From positions 372,001-436,000 of the forward strand of contig NZ_JAAAMI010000002.1 of the NCBI RefSeq assembly GCF_010500845.1: a DNA stretch of 64,000 bases, read 5' to 3'. The position numbers and the translations under genes were made by a program. Within the stretch, counting starts at the first letter, position 1. The number at the start of each line of letters is the position of its first letter. The notes beneath the pieces were generated by a model. The model was not told where the DNA came from. It searched no databases and saw only the letters and a list, made by a program, of their open reading frames with translations. The stretch is from Flagellimonas sediminis. Its GTDB lineage: Bacteria; Bacteroidota; Bacteroidia; Flavobacteriales; Flavobacteriaceae. Below are positions 41,201-51,193 of the stretch, piece after piece.

Positions 41201-42514
41201 TTAGCTGGTTTCGTCCCTGTGGTAGTTATCGTCCCAATGCCTTGCTTTGGGTTCTCCCAGTTTTCCCACCGATTTGGCCACAACCATGGATACGGTGGCA
41301 TCACCGGTTACATTGACAACGGTACGGCACATATCCAACGGCCTATCCACCGCAAAAATGAGTGCCAATCCTGCTTCAGGTATGCCCGCTTGCGCCAAAA
41401 CGATCACCAACATGACCATTCCGGCACCGGGTACCGCAGCACTACCGATAGAAGCCAATGTAGCCGTCACAATGATTCCCAATTGTGCGGAAAGACTCAA
41501 ATCCATACCAAAAGCCTGGGCAATGAAAACAGCTGCCACGGCTTGATACAGACTGGTTCCATCCATATTAATGGTAGCGCCAATGGGTAACACAAAGCTG
41601 GTTACTTCCTCTTCAACCCCCAAATGCTCTTCTACCCTTTCCATGGTCACGGGCAAGGTTGCCGCACTGGAACTTGTGGAAAAGGCCAACAACTGTGCAG
41701 GAGATATTCCTTTTAAAAAGAAAGACGGGGTTTTCTTGGTAAATATCCAAACTATCAAAAAGTAGACATTGATCATCAAGATCAATCCCAGTACCACACA
41801 GAAGGCGTACCAGGCCAACGCCTTGAAAAGGTCCATACTTGGCGATTCGACCACCAAGGCCGCCAACAAGGCAAAAACACCATAGGGAGCGGCCAGCATG
41901 ATGATATCAATAAGCTTTAAAATCACCTCGTTGAACCCGTCAAAAAACTTCTTGACTGGTGTGGCCTGTTCCTCGGGGATCAAAATAAGACCTATACCGA
42001 AAAAAATGGCGAAGAAGATGACCTGGAGCATGTTGCCATTGTCACTTGCCGCTTTAAAAATATTACTTGGAACCAAATCCTCGAGTGCCTGCAATGGCCC
42101 TGCTTCTTTTTGCTTATCTGCTTTGGATTTGATGGAATCCGCATCGCCCTTGTAATTTTCCACCAATTCATTTCTGGTATCCTCTGTAATGGAATTACCT
42201 GGTTTTACAATGTTCACGACCATCAATCCAATGGAAACGGCAATTACCGTGGTAAGGATGTAGATACCAATGGTCCTACCACCCATTTTGGAGAGTTTGG
42301 AAATATCCTTTAGATCGGAAACCCCTTTGATCAAGGATGCCAAAATCAAAGGAACCGCAATAAGTTTTAAGGAGTTGATAAAAATATTACCAAAAGGCTT
42401 GATCCAATCCGCGACCAGTTTAGGGCCCCATTCAAATTGTACCATTAAAAGCGCGAACAATACACCCATGGCCATACCAATAAGGATACGCCAGTGTAAT
42501 TCCAATTTCTTCAT
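41201..42514 (-). CDS. dicarboxylate/amino acid:cation symporter (DAACS family)
   Basis: 437 residues with eight membrane helices and two re-entrant loops. Diagnostic motifs: AFSTSSSAATLPVTME (serine-rich HP1), NMDGTSLYQ (TM7), PGAGMVMLVIVLAQAG and DRPLDMCRTVVNVTGD (TM8, Asp/Arg substrate site). Like GltP/GltT it should import glutamate, aspartate or C4-dicarboxylates with Na+ or H+. An insert with many charged residues at ~120-150 lies between helices. It is 57 bases from aroC on the same strand. Confidence 0.93.
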   Translation of the reverse strand: MKKLELHWRILIGMAMGVLFALLMVQFEWGPKLVADWIKPFGNIFINSLKLIAVPLILASLIKGVSDLKDISKLSKMGGRTIGIYILTTVIAVSIGLMVVNIVKPGNSITEDTRNELVENYKGDADSIKSKADKQKEAGPLQALEDLVPSNIFKAASDNGNMLQVIFFAIFFGIGLILIPEEQATPVKKFFDGFNEVILKLIDIIMLAAPYGVFALLAALVVESPSMDLFKALAWYAFCVVLGLILMINVYFLIVWIFTKKTPSFFLKGISPAQLLAFSTSSSAATLPVTMERVEEHLGVEEEVTSFVLPIGATINMDGTSLYQAVAAVFIAQAFGMDLSLSAQLGIIVTATLASIGSAAVPGAGMVMLVIVLAQAGIPEAGLALIFAVDRPLDMCRTVVNVTGDATVSMVVAKSVGKLGEPKARHWDDNYHRDETS

Positions 42515-42571
42515 AAGATGGTTTTAATGGCAGTAAGATACTTTTTTGCTAGGAAACCACCTAACGCCAAC

Positions 42572-43636
42572 TTAGATTTTGTTGGTGCGCGCCAAAAGGG
42601 TAAAGTCCGCCAAGACCAGTGCTGCCATAGCTTCCACGATGGGGACGGCCCTAGGTACCACACAGGGATCATGCCTACCCTTGCCTTGGGCTGTTACTTT
42701 TTCCCCTTCATTATTGATGGTTTCGTAAGCCTGTAAAACGGTGGCCACGGGTTTAAAGGCCACGTTGAAATAAATGTCCATACCATTGCTGATCCCGCCC
42801 TGCACACCACCACTTCGGTTGGTTTGGGTAGTACCATCAGTATTATAGGCGTCATTGTGTTGGCTGCCTTTCATGGCTACGCCGGCAAAGCCACTTCCAT
42901 ATTCAAAACCCTTTACGGCATTGATGGACAACATAGCCTCACCCAATCGAGCATGGAGCTTATCAAAAACAGGCTCTCCTAAACCAATCGGTACATTTTG
43001 AATCACACAGGTCACCACTCCACCAATGGTATCCCCTTCTTTTTTAATGGCCTTGATGTAATCTTCCATTTTTTGCGCCATTTCGGTATCCGGGCAACGG
43101 ACCGCATTGGATTCGATATTAGAGAAATCCAACTCTTGGTAGGGTTTATCCAATTTCAGGTCGCCAACCTGGGAAACAAACGCGTTGATCTTGATGTCCT
43201 TCAAGAATTGTTTGGCAACGGCACCCGCCACTACCCTACTTGCCGTTTCACGTGCGGAACTACGCCCTCCACCACGATAATCCCTAAACCCATATTTTTG
43301 ATCGTATACATAATCCGCATGCGACGGCCGGTAAGAATCTTTGATATGGGAATAGTCATGGGATTTTTGATTGGTATTGTGAATGGCAAATCCGATCGGC
43401 GTTCCCGTTGTCTTTCCTTCAAAAAGTCCGGAATAAAATTCAACTGTATCAGGTTCCTTTCTTTGGGTTACAATGGCGGACTGCCCTGGTTTTCTGCGAT
43501 CCAATTCCTGTTGAATGAAATCCAGGTCAATTTCCAACCCAGCCGGACAACCATCGATCACACCTCCCAAAGCCTTTCCATGAGATTCACCAAAGGTGGT
43601 GAGCCTAAAAAGCTGTCCAAAAGAATTTCCTGCCAT
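42572..43636 (-). CDS. aroC: chorismate synthase
   Basis: The ATG complementary to 43634-43636 gives 354 residues starting [24 protein letters not shown]; the upstream ATG adds nine non-conserved residues. Signatures: [33 protein letters not shown] and the final [17 protein letters not shown]. It makes chorismate from EPSP using reduced FMN, the last step of the shikimate pathway. Monocistronic, with a -7 box TACCTTTG 25 bases upstream of the ATG. Confidence 0.98.
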   Translation of the reverse strand: MAGNSFGQLFRLTTFGESHGKALGGVIDGCPAGLEIDLDFIQQELDRRKPGQSAIVTQRKEPDTVEFYSGLFEGKTTGTPIGFAIHNTNQKSHDYSHIKDSYRPSHADYVYDQKYGFRDYRGGGRSSARETASRVVAGAVAKQFLKDIKINAFVSQVGDLKLDKPYQELDFSNIESNAVRCPDTEMAQKMEDYIKAIKKEGDTIGGVVTCVIQNVPIGLGEPVFDKLHARLGEAMLSINAVKGFEYGSGFAGVAMKGSQHNDAYNTDGTTQTNRSGGVQGGISNGMDIYFNVAFKPVATVLQAYETINNEGEKVTAQGKGRHDPCVVPRAVPIVEAMAALVLADFTLLARTNKI

Positions 43637-43660
43637 TCGGTATAAAAATTTTGATGTCTT

Positions 43661-43668
43661 CAAAGGTA
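43661..43668 (-). promoter_or_regulatory. -7 box TACCTTTG before aroC
   Basis: Exact TAnnTTTG on the minus strand. A TTTT lies about 20 bases upstream, a weak -33 candidate. Confidence 0.6.
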
Positions 43669-43831
43669 GACGTTATAACGCAAACTATAAAACACATGAA
43701 CCACTTAATGTTATTGTAACATAATGGATTAGGCGATGATGATTTTTTAACAATAATGTCATGTATTAATGATTTCAAATTGATTTTCAATTTATGCCTA
43801 CCAGTTTATTTTGCATTTAAACCCTATACGA

Positions 43832-44749
43832 TTGAAAAAAAGGAAGATAGAACTGGCCGTCATTTCGGATGTGCATTTGGGAACCTATGGTTGCCACGCG
43901 GATGAACTGATCGCCTATCTCAATAGCATACAGCCCAAAAAGCTGATTTTAAACGGGGACATTATCGATATTTGGCAATTTAACAAACGATATTTTCCTC
44001 CCTCCCATTTAAAGGTTTTACGCAAGATCATTGGCATGGCTTCCAAGGGCACAGAGGTTTACTATATCACTGGAAATCACGATGAAATGCTCCGTAAGTT
44101 CAGTGACACTTCAATGGGAAATTTCAAGATCATGAATAAATTGGTTTTGAACCTTGATGGCAAAAAAGCCTGGATTTTTCATGGCGATGTGTTCGATGTT
44201 TCCATCCAGAACGCCAAATGGTTGGCCAAGTTAGGTGGGTACGGTTATGACCTTCTTATCTTGATCAATAGCTTTGTGAATTGGTGTTTGGTAAAAATGG
44301 GACGCGAAAAATATTCCCTGTCCAAACGTATTAAGAACGGTGTTAAAAGCGCCATTAAGTACATCAACAACTTTGAAAAAACGGCAGCTGAGTTGGCCAT
44401 AGAAAATGAATATGACTACGTGATCTGTGGACACATCCATCAACCCAAAAAAGAGGTGTACGAGAACAAGAACGGTAGTTGTATCTACCTCAATTCAGGG
44501 GATTGGGTAGAAAATCTTACCGCTTTGGAATATTCCTTCAAACGTTGGAAAATCTATCATTACAACCACGATAAACTATCCCCTTTCTTTGTGGACGAGG
44601 ATTTGAAGGAAATGGACATGAACGAACTTATCGCTTCCATTACCGATAAGGATGTGCATATTGAGGACATCACCAAGGATTTTTTCGGTGAAGAAGAGGA
44701 AAACATGAAACCCAAAAGTCTAGACGACCAAAGCTTTTCTCAAGATTGA
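43832..44749 (+). CDS. LpxH-like metallophosphoesterase (UDP-2,3-diacylglucosamine diphosphatase family)
   Basis: No ATG exists near the start; TTG at 43832 gives LKKRKIELAVISDVHLG..., and another TTG at 43811 is possible. Binuclear metal motifs are complete: ISDVHLG, LNGDIIDIW, ITGNHDE, FHGDVFD and CGHIHQPK. The family includes LpxH of lipid A synthesis, though many Bacteroidetes members are paralogues. The C-terminus is longer and acidic (DEDLKEMDMNELIAS...). Its last 30 bases overlap the 3' end of the convergent FAD/Fe-S gene. Confidence 0.82.
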   Translation: MKKRKIELAVISDVHLGTYGCHADELIAYLNSIQPKKLILNGDIIDIWQFNKRYFPPSHLKVLRKIIGMASKGTEVYYITGNHDEMLRKFSDTSMGNFKIMNKLVLNLDGKKAWIFHGDVFDVSIQNAKWLAKLGGYGYDLLILINSFVNWCLVKMGREKYSLSKRIKNGVKSAIKYINNFEKTAAELAIENEYDYVICGHIHQPKKEVYENKNGSCIYLNSGDWVENLTALEYSFKRWKIYHYNHDKLSPFFVDEDLKEMDMNELIASITDKDVHIEDITKDFFGEEEENMKPKSLDDQSFSQD

Positions 44750-47659
44750 GACAGGATGTTCCGCTTCTCTTTCAGTACCATCCTTGATCTGATGCCTGCA
44801 ACTGGTCCCGTTGGCAGCAATGATCACATCCCGGTCACTTTTATTGATTGCAGGGAACAATTTCAGCCCTCCCACCTTCATACTGGTCTCGTAATGCTCT
44901 TTTTCGTACCCGAAAGAACCTGCCATTCCGCAACAACCTGAAGCAATGATCGAAACCTTATAGTTTTTAGGTAAGTTGAGTACATCAAAGGTCACCTTTT
45001 GGTTGCTCAATGCCTTCTGATGGCAATGGTTATGTATTTTGATGGTGCGTTCCTCTTCCGTAAAGCTATCGGAGGTAATATACCCCGCCGCTATCTCGGA
45101 AGCCAAGAATTCTTCGATCAAAAACGATTTGCCTGCTAATTTGTCCAATGCCTCTTTATCCTCATGTAACCGTTGGTATTCATCCCTAAAAGAAAGGATT
45201 GCAGAAGGCTCCAATCCCACAATCATAACATTTTCATCAAGAAAGGGTCGTAGCTTTTCCATGTTCTTGGCCACCAATTCCTTCGCCTGTTTCAAAAAAC
45301 CTTTAGACAGGTAGGTCCTGCCGCTTTCCGCATAGAAAAGTTGTACATCATACCCCAAAGTACAAAGTAGTTCAATGGCGTCTTTGCCCACCTCTATATC
45401 CAAATATTTGACAAACTCATCCAAATAGAGTACCACACGCTTTTTGGAAAGATCTGTCCGTTTGGAGCGGTATTCTTCAAGATGTTTATCAAAATTAAAA
45501 CGGTGCACGTTGGGCAAATGGCGTTCCTGAGCCACCCCCGAGATTTTTTTCAGCAGTCCTCCCAACGATTTTGACCTGTAAACAGCATTGGTAAGCCCTG
45601 GGATTTTACTTCCCAAGGCATTGAGTCGTGTATTGTGTGCGAACAGTTTGCTTCGTAACGGATAGCCATTCGCTTCTTGATAATGATATAGAAACTCTGC
45701 TTTCAGCGTAGCGATGTCCACATTACTAGGGCATTCACTAGCGCATGCCTTGCAGCTCAAGCACAGATCGAAGGCCTGTTTAACCTCTTTATGGTCAAAC
45801 CGATTGGTTTTTTCGGAATGGGTCAAAAACTCCCGCAAGGTATTTGCCCTACCGCGAGTGGTGTCTTTCTCATTTTTAGTCGCCTGGTAACTTGGGCACA
45901 TGCCTCCGCTCATATGGTGGCTCTTCCTGCAATCGCCGCTCCCGTTACATTTTTCCGTAGCCCTCAATATGCCTTCACTATCCGTGAAGTCCATCAAGGT
46001 ATTTATCTTGGGTTCTTCCCTGTCAATTTGATAGCGAAGGGACTCGTCCATAGGATAGGCATCCACTATTTTACCCGGATTGAAGATCAGGTTCGGGTCA
46101 AAAAGGGATTTTACCCGCTTCAACAGTTCGTAATTCTGTTCCCCGATCATCAATGGGATGAATTCGGCCCTTACGATGCCATCCCCATGCTCCCCGCTAA
46201 AACTGCCGTGGTATTTTTTGGTCAGTTTGGCCACATCTGTGGTGATGGAACGGAACAATACCACATCTCCAGATTTTTTTAAGTTGAGAATGGGCCTTAA
46301 ATGCAACTCACCTGCACCTGCATGTGCATAATACACGGCGTCTTGGCCATATTCTTCCATGATCTTGGAAAACTCACCGATGAAATCCTTCAGGTCTTCC
46401 AAAGCAACAGCCGTATCTTCAATACAGGCCACGGCCTTTCTATCGCCGACCATGTTGCCCAGCAATCCTAGTCCTGCCTTACGAAGTTCTACCGCTTTGT
46501 TGATGTCGTCTCCGTACAATACCGGACTGGCATAACTCAACCCTGATTTTTCAATGGTTTTTAGAAGCCCGTAAAGTTGTTTTTGTAAGTCCCCTTCGGA
46601 ATGTGATCGAACTTCCAACATCAGAATACCGGCTGGATCTCCTTCAACAAAAAAACGATTGACCAACTGCGCCCTGTTGTTTTTGGTGCAATCCAGGATT
46701 ACTTTGTCCATCATCTCGCAGGTGTGCAGATTGTGCCCCATTACGGGTGCAACATCCTTCAAACAATCCTCCAAAGTTTTGTAATGCGTGGCCACCATAG
46801 CGGAATAAGCTGGTGGCAAGTCGTTCAATTGCAAAGTAATCTCTGTGGTGAAAGCCAAGGTCCCCTCACTTCCCGATAATAATTTACACAGGTTAAAATC
46901 GGCCTCATAATCCCCGAACAAATTATTATTGAGGAGCTCGTCCACGGCATATCCTGTATTTCTTCTATGGATGCTTGGCTTGGGGAATTCCTTTCGAATG
47001 TTTTCCTGAGTATTTGGATTGGAAAGTTCTTCAAAAAGGGTTTTGTATATTTTGGCTTCCAAGGTATTACCCTGTTTCTTCTCTTCAAATTCCTCTTTTG
47101 AAATAGAAGTGAAAAAGGCCTCGCTCCCATCTGCCAAAATACAGTTCATGGAAACCACCTTGTCACGGGTCACCCCATACTGAATAGAAGTTGTTCCAGA
47201 GGAATTGTTCCCCACCATGCCTCCTATCATACATCGGTTGGAGGTAGAGGTATTGGGGCCAAAAAAGAGACCAAAAGGTTTTAAATATAGGTTAAGCTCA
47301 TCCCGAACCACTCCTGGTTGAACGGTAATCTGCTTTTTATCCTTGTCAAGCGCTAGAATCTTGGTAAATTCCCGACTTACATCTACCACTAGGCCATCCC
47401 CGACACATTGCCCTGCCAACGATGTTCCCGCCGTTCTCGGAATCAACCCAATTTTATGTTCATTGGCAAAACCTATCAGTTTTTTAATGTCTTCCTTGTT
47501 CTTGGGATAGCAGACACCCAAGGGCAATTTGCGATAAACAGAGGCATCTGTGGCATAAAGAGCCCTGTTCAGATCATCCATCAACAGTTCTCCTGCAAGA
47601 CTGTTCGCAAGCTGGTTTAACAAATTTTTATTCAATTTGGAATACTTTTTGGGAACCAA
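44720..47659 (-). CDS. FAD-binding and (Fe-S)-binding oxidoreductase, D-lactate/glycolate dehydrogenase-like
   Basis: 979 residues fusing a GlcD-like flavoprotein (FAD_binding_4: GLIPRTAGTSLAGQCVGDGLVVD, GGMVGNNSSGTTSIQYG) to a GlcF-like part. Fe-S motifs: CNGSGDCRK...MCPSYQ, CLSCKACASECPSNVD, and CCG pieces near the C-terminus (HNHCHQKAL, ASGCCGMAGSFGYE). It probably oxidises D-lactate or another 2-hydroxy acid at the inner face of the membrane and passes electrons to quinone. Its start is divergent from the small outer-membrane protein gene. Confidence 0.93.
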   Translation of the reverse strand: MVPKKYSKLNKNLLNQLANSLAGELLMDDLNRALYATDASVYRKLPLGVCYPKNKEDIKKLIGFANEHKIGLIPRTAGTSLAGQCVGDGLVVDVSREFTKILALDKDKKQITVQPGVVRDELNLYLKPFGLFFGPNTSTSNRCMIGGMVGNNSSGTTSIQYGVTRDKVVSMNCILADGSEAFFTSISKEEFEEKKQGNTLEAKIYKTLFEELSNPNTQENIRKEFPKPSIHRRNTGYAVDELLNNNLFGDYEADFNLCKLLSGSEGTLAFTTEITLQLNDLPPAYSAMVATHYKTLEDCLKDVAPVMGHNLHTCEMMDKVILDCTKNNRAQLVNRFFVEGDPAGILMLEVRSHSEGDLQKQLYGLLKTIEKSGLSYASPVLYGDDINKAVELRKAGLGLLGNMVGDRKAVACIEDTAVALEDLKDFIGEFSKIMEEYGQDAVYYAHAGAGELHLRPILNLKKSGDVVLFRSITTDVAKLTKKYHGSFSGEHGDGIVRAEFIPLMIGEQNYELLKRVKSLFDPNLIFNPGKIVDAYPMDESLRYQIDREEPKINTLMDFTDSEGILRATEKCNGSGDCRKSHHMSGGMCPSYQATKNEKDTTRGRANTLREFLTHSEKTNRFDHKEVKQAFDLCLSCKACASECPSNVDIATLKAEFLYHYQEANGYPLRSKLFAHNTRLNALGSKIPGLTNAVYRSKSLGGLLKKISGVAQERHLPNVHRFNFDKHLEEYRSKRTDLSKKRVVLYLDEFVKYLDIEVGKDAIELLCTLGYDVQLFYAESGRTYLSKGFLKQAKELVAKNMEKLRPFLDENVMIVGLEPSAILSFRDEYQRLHEDKEALDKLAGKSFLIEEFLASEIAAGYITSDSFTEEERTIKIHNHCHQKALSNQKVTFDVLNLPKNYKVSIIASGCCGMAGSFGYEKEHYETSMKVGGLKLFPAINKSDRDVIIAANGTSCRHQIKDGTEREAEHPVSILRKALVV

Positions 47660-47724
47660 AATGGTTTTTGTAACGTAAATCTATGACAAAACTATCTCTA
47701 ATTTTTAACTTAAAAGAGAAACAC

Positions 47725-48222
47725 ATGAAGTTTACCACATTATTTGCAGCGCTTTTTTTGTTTGTAACAGCCAGCCTTAGCGCACAGGAAATTTCCGAAC
47801 ATGCCCTTGGTCTTCGATTGGGTGACAGCGACGGATTTGGAGCAGAGATTTCGTACCAAAAATCCGTTGGCAGCTCCAATCGGGTGGAGTTTGATCTTGG
47901 ATGGCGTGACAGCCGTGAATTTGATGCCTTTAAACTGACCGGTGTGTACCAATGGGTGCGTCCTTTGGACGGTAATTTCAACTGGTACTACGGCGTTGGT
48001 GGTGGATTGGGCAGCGTTGATTTTGAACCGAACCCGAATTTTGATGATGATAACGATGGTCTTTTTGTTTTTGCAGCCGGAGATATCGGCATCGAGTACA
48101 ACTTCGACATCCCTTTGTTAATTTCATTGGATTTCAGACCCGAAATTGGCCTTGTTGGCTATGATGGATTCGATAATGACTTTGATTTTGATATCGCCCT
48201 GGGCATCAGATATCAATTCTAA
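47725..48222 (+). CDS. small outer-membrane beta-barrel protein
   Basis: The ATG at 47725 gives MKFTTLFAALFLFVTASLSAQ, a clean signal peptide; the longer frame from 47683 is rejected. The mature ~145 residues alternate polar and hydrophobic residues in about eight strands and end in GIRYQF, the C-terminal aromatic typical of outer-membrane barrels. An acidic loop (NPNFDDDNDG) is present. Followed by a strong terminator. Confidence 0.8.
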   Translation: MKFTTLFAALFLFVTASLSAQEISEHALGLRLGDSDGFGAEISYQKSVGSSNRVEFDLGWRDSREFDAFKLTGVYQWVRPLDGNFNWYYGVGGGLGSVDFEPNPNFDDDNDGLFVFAAGDIGIEYNFDIPLLISLDFRPEIGLVGYDGFDNDFDFDIALGIRYQF

Positions 48223-48242
48223 ATAAAAATCCAAAAGATGAC

Positions 48243-48276
48243 AACCCTTGGTTCTTAGTGGGCCAAGGGTTTTTTT
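48243..48276 (+). terminator. rho-independent terminator
   Basis: Perfect nine-base stem AACCCTTGG / CCAAGGGTT, 11-base loop, then seven T's, 20 bases after the stop. Confidence 0.9.
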
Positions 48277-48319
48277 ATGCCATATGGAATCAATACCTTA
48301 GCACCTTAAACTTTGTGAA

Positions 48320-49435
48320 ATGAAAAAAATAATTGCCATTGTACTTGGCGTTTTAGTATTGGCATCATGCAGTTCAAAATCTGACGGATACACGGTCAAT
48401 GGAACCATATCCGGTGAACCGGAGAACGGACTTAAAATATTCTTGAAAACCACGGATTCCCTTAATCAGTTGATCGACATTGATACAACGACTATCGAAA
48501 ATGGAATCTTCACCTTTTCCGGTGCACAATCTGAACCTAAATTACACTACATTTTTGTAGATCAGGTTCGTGGTAACGTGCCGGTAGTTCTTGAAAATGG
48601 GGATATTGAAGTGGAATTTCAAAAAGACAGCATCGCCTTCGCCAAAATAAAGGGAACCGAACAAAACGATATGTTCATGGATTTTTTAACGGAGTCGAGA
48701 AAACTATCCGAAAGGGCCTTGTCCATGCAAAACGATATGCGCATGGCTGCCCAAAAACAGGATACCGCTACAGTGACGGCGCTTCGCGAGGAGTTCATTG
48801 AATTTCAGGAAGAGGCAAAAAACTTCAACGTGAACTATGCCAAAGAGAATCCCAGTGCACTGATTGCCGTATTGATAGTGGGCAATCTTTTGAACACCAA
48901 GGCCATTCCGGTAAACGAAGTAAGGGAGATTTTTGAAAATCTTACTCCGGAAATAAAAGCAACCGAACCTGGTAAAAAGATTCAGGAGCAATTGGATAAG
49001 ATGAAATCTACCGAAGTTGGAGATGTTGCGCCTGATTTTTCTGCCCCAACTCCAAATGGAAATCTATTGGCATTAAGTGACGTGACCGGAAATTCCAAGT
49101 TGACCTTGGTGGACTTTTGGGCCGCTTGGTGTAGACCATGTCGTGAAGAAAACCCAAATATCGTGGCCGTTTATAACAAATTCCACGACAAGGGTTTTAA
49201 TGTAATAGGTGTTTCTTTGGATACCCAGGCCGATGCATGGAAAGGTGCCATTGCATCAGATGGCTTGGCATGGAACCATATTTCCAACCTACAGCGGTTC
49301 AACGATCCCATAGCCAGAATGTACAACATCAATGCCATACCGGCCGCTTTTTTGTTGGATGAAAACGGTGTGATCGTGGCTCGCGACCTAAGGGGCCCTG
49401 AGCTTGAAGAAAAAGTAGCCCAGATGCTCAACTAA
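48320..49435 (+). CDS. TlpA/ResA-like thiol-disulfide reductase lipoprotein with DUF4369
   Basis: 371 residues. Lipobox VLASC (Cys17). N-terminal DUF4369 (YTVNGTISGEPENGLKIFLK), a helical linker (~120-220) and a C-terminal thioredoxin fold: DFSAPTPNGNLLALSDVTG, VDFWAAWCRPCREENP (redox pair C-R-P-C), GVSLD, and cis-Pro in INAIPAAFLLD. It likely reduces disulfides at the periplasmic face, for cytochrome c maturation or stress. Shares a bidirectional terminator with the rhomboid gene. Confidence 0.93.
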   Translation: MKKIIAIVLGVLVLASCSSKSDGYTVNGTISGEPENGLKIFLKTTDSLNQLIDIDTTTIENGIFTFSGAQSEPKLHYIFVDQVRGNVPVVLENGDIEVEFQKDSIAFAKIKGTEQNDMFMDFLTESRKLSERALSMQNDMRMAAQKQDTATVTALREEFIEFQEEAKNFNVNYAKENPSALIAVLIVGNLLNTKAIPVNEVREIFENLTPEIKATEPGKKIQEQLDKMKSTEVGDVAPDFSAPTPNGNLLALSDVTGNSKLTLVDFWAAWCRPCREENPNIVAVYNKFHDKGFNVIGVSLDTQADAWKGAIASDGLAWNHISNLQRFNDPIARMYNINAIPAAFLLDENGVIVARDLRGPELEEKVAQMLN

Positions 49436-49455
49436 GCACAGAAAACATATTTTAC

Positions 49456-49485
49456 AAAAAAGCTCGGGCATGTCCCGAGCTTTTT
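49456..49485. terminator. bidirectional terminator
   Basis: AAAAAGCTCGGG / CCCGAGCTTTTT with a five-base loop: the A run and T run make it work in both directions between convergent genes. Confidence 0.92.
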
Positions 49486-49488
49486 CAT

Positions 49489-50139
49489 TTATATCTTGCC
49501 CATTTTTTCGAGTGCAAAAAGAATGATGATGGGTATGGCCAACAAAACCACGATCAAGGTGTCCGTTACCAAAAGTTCCGGACGGAACAAAAGCGTGGTA
49601 ACATACCCTCCAATGGCCCCGCCAAAATGGGCCGTATGCCCTATATTCCCCAACCTACTCTTCATTCCATAAATGGAATAGAGCAGATAACCGATTCCCA
49701 AAACATAGGCCGGCAAGGGAATGGGAATGAACATGATGCCCAGTTGCATATCCGGGTTCAGCAAAATGGCGGCATACAGGATGCCGGTTACCGCTCCACT
49801 GGCCCCCACTGCACTATAGTAGGGTTCATCTTTATGAAAAAAGAGGGCCAATAGACTGCCTCCCAACAAACTCACAAAGTACATGATCAAAAACTTGCCC
49901 GGGCCCAGCCATCCTATCACCACATCCGCAAAAAAGTAAAGGGTGAACATATTGAAGAACAAATGGGAAATATCCACATGTAAAAAACCTGAGGTGACCA
50001 TGCGTTCCCGCTGTCCTGCCCTAATGGCATTGATCAGGAACTTATACCTGTCAAAAAAAGTGGAATCACTGAATCCTTTTAGGGATGCCAGTACATTGGC
50101 GGCCATAATGGCAATCGTAGCTACATGCAAATTGGTCAT
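49489..50139 (-). CDS. rhomboid-family intramembrane serine protease
   Basis: The ATG complementary to 50137-50139 (MTNLHVATIAIMAANVLAS) gives 216 residues; the upstream ATG adds seven. Six membrane helices. Catalytic serine in GASGAVTG, catalytic histidine in GHTAHFGGAIGG, and HLFFNMFTLYFF in helix 2 (usual HxxxN). It cuts membrane-spanning substrates. Its start lies opposite that of the acyltransferase gene across a palindromic promoter. Confidence 0.92.
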   Translation of the reverse strand: MTNLHVATIAIMAANVLASLKGFSDSTFFDRYKFLINAIRAGQRERMVTSGFLHVDISHLFFNMFTLYFFADVVIGWLGPGKFLIMYFVSLLGGSLLALFFHKDEPYYSAVGASGAVTGILYAAILLNPDMQLGIMFIPIPLPAYVLGIGYLLYSIYGMKSRLGNIGHTAHFGGAIGGYVTTLLFRPELLVTDTLIVVLLAIPIIILFALEKMGKI

Positions 50140-50157
50140 TGCGTAAAGGTTTGGTTT

Positions 50158-50175
50158 CAAATATAGCTATATTTG
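50158..50175. promoter_or_regulatory. palindrome CAAATATAGCTATATTTG holding -7 boxes for both strands
   Basis: Perfect 18-base palindrome between divergent genes. Each half is TATATTTG, an exact -7 box: on plus at 50168-50175 towards the acyltransferase, on minus at 50165-50158 towards the rhomboid gene. No good -33 box at a standard distance on either side. Confidence 0.6.
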
Positions 50176-50191
50176 CACACAAGAAAAGCCC

Positions 50192-51115
50192 ATGCAGTTG
50201 CTAGTTTATATCCTTGCCTACCCTTTGCTCTGGCTGGTCTCCCGGCTCCCATTCAAGGTTATTTATTTTTTATCGGACGGAATCTTTGTAATCCTTTACT
50301 ATGTGATAGGTTATCGTAAAAAAGTGGTGCGCAATAATTTAGCCCTGGTATTTCCCGAAAAAAATGAAGAAGAGCGCTTGTTGATAGAGAAAAAATTCTT
50401 CAGACACATGTGCGATATCTTTTTGGAGATGATCAAGACCATGGGCATCAGTAAAGAAGAGATCCAGAAACGGTTTACCGTCGCCAACATCGAAATACTG
50501 AACAACCTCGAAGACCAGGGCATAAACACCATGCTCATGCTACCCCATTATGCCAGTTGGGAATGGGTACTCTCCTTGAACCTTCAGATAAAGTCCAAGG
50601 GTTATGGCATCTATCAAAAGATACAGAACAAGTATTTTGATAAATTGATACGAAAAATAAGGGGCAAATTCAATACAGAATTGATTTCCACAAGAGAATC
50701 CAGAAAAATCCTGAAGGCCGCTAAAGAAAGTAAAGAACTATTAATGGTGGGCATCATAAGTGATCAATCCCCTATGGTGGGGAGGGCCAAATATTGGACT
50801 GAATTTATGGGAATAACAGTTCCTGTGCACGTCGGCGGTGAAGAAATCTGCAAAGCAAACAATATTATCCCGGTATATCTTAAGATCCGTAAAAAGAAAA
50901 GGGGGCATTATGAAGGCACCTTCAAAATTCTTTCCGAAAACCCCACCGAGGTCGAGGACTATAAAATCACCGATGCCTTTTTAAGGGAAACAGAAAAATC
51001 CATTCGCGAGGCACCTGAATACTATTTCTGGACCCACAAACGCTGGAAACATAAGGACAAGGTTCCCAAAGAGTTCAACAGCGAAGTAGTCGAACGATTG
51101 GTGGACCAGCAATAA
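50192..51115 (+). CDS. LpxL/HtrB-like lipid A acyltransferase
   Basis: 307 residues with an N-terminal membrane helix (QLLVYILAYPLLWLVSRLPF), RKKVVRNNLALVFPEK, and the catalytic H-x4-E in LPHYASWEW. Other parts: IYQKIQNKYFDKLIRKIRGKF, GIISDQSP and PEYYFWTHKRWKHK. This is the usual length. It adds a secondary acyl chain to lipid A or a related lipid at the inner membrane. Confidence 0.92.
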   Translation: MQLLVYILAYPLLWLVSRLPFKVIYFLSDGIFVILYYVIGYRKKVVRNNLALVFPEKNEEERLLIEKKFFRHMCDIFLEMIKTMGISKEEIQKRFTVANIEILNNLEDQGINTMLMLPHYASWEWVLSLNLQIKSKGYGIYQKIQNKYFDKLIRKIRGKFNTELISTRESRKILKAAKESKELLMVGIISDQSPMVGRAKYWTEFMGITVPVHVGGEEICKANNIIPVYLKIRKKKRGHYEGTFKILSENPTEVEDYKITDAFLRETEKSIREAPEYYFWTHKRWKHKDKVPKEFNSEVVERLVDQQ

Positions 51116-51193
51116 TCCTATTGTTTTCATAAAAGATTTTAGCATCAGGCAAATGTTTTTTAACATTGAGGCTTAATCATCAATCATCAAAAA

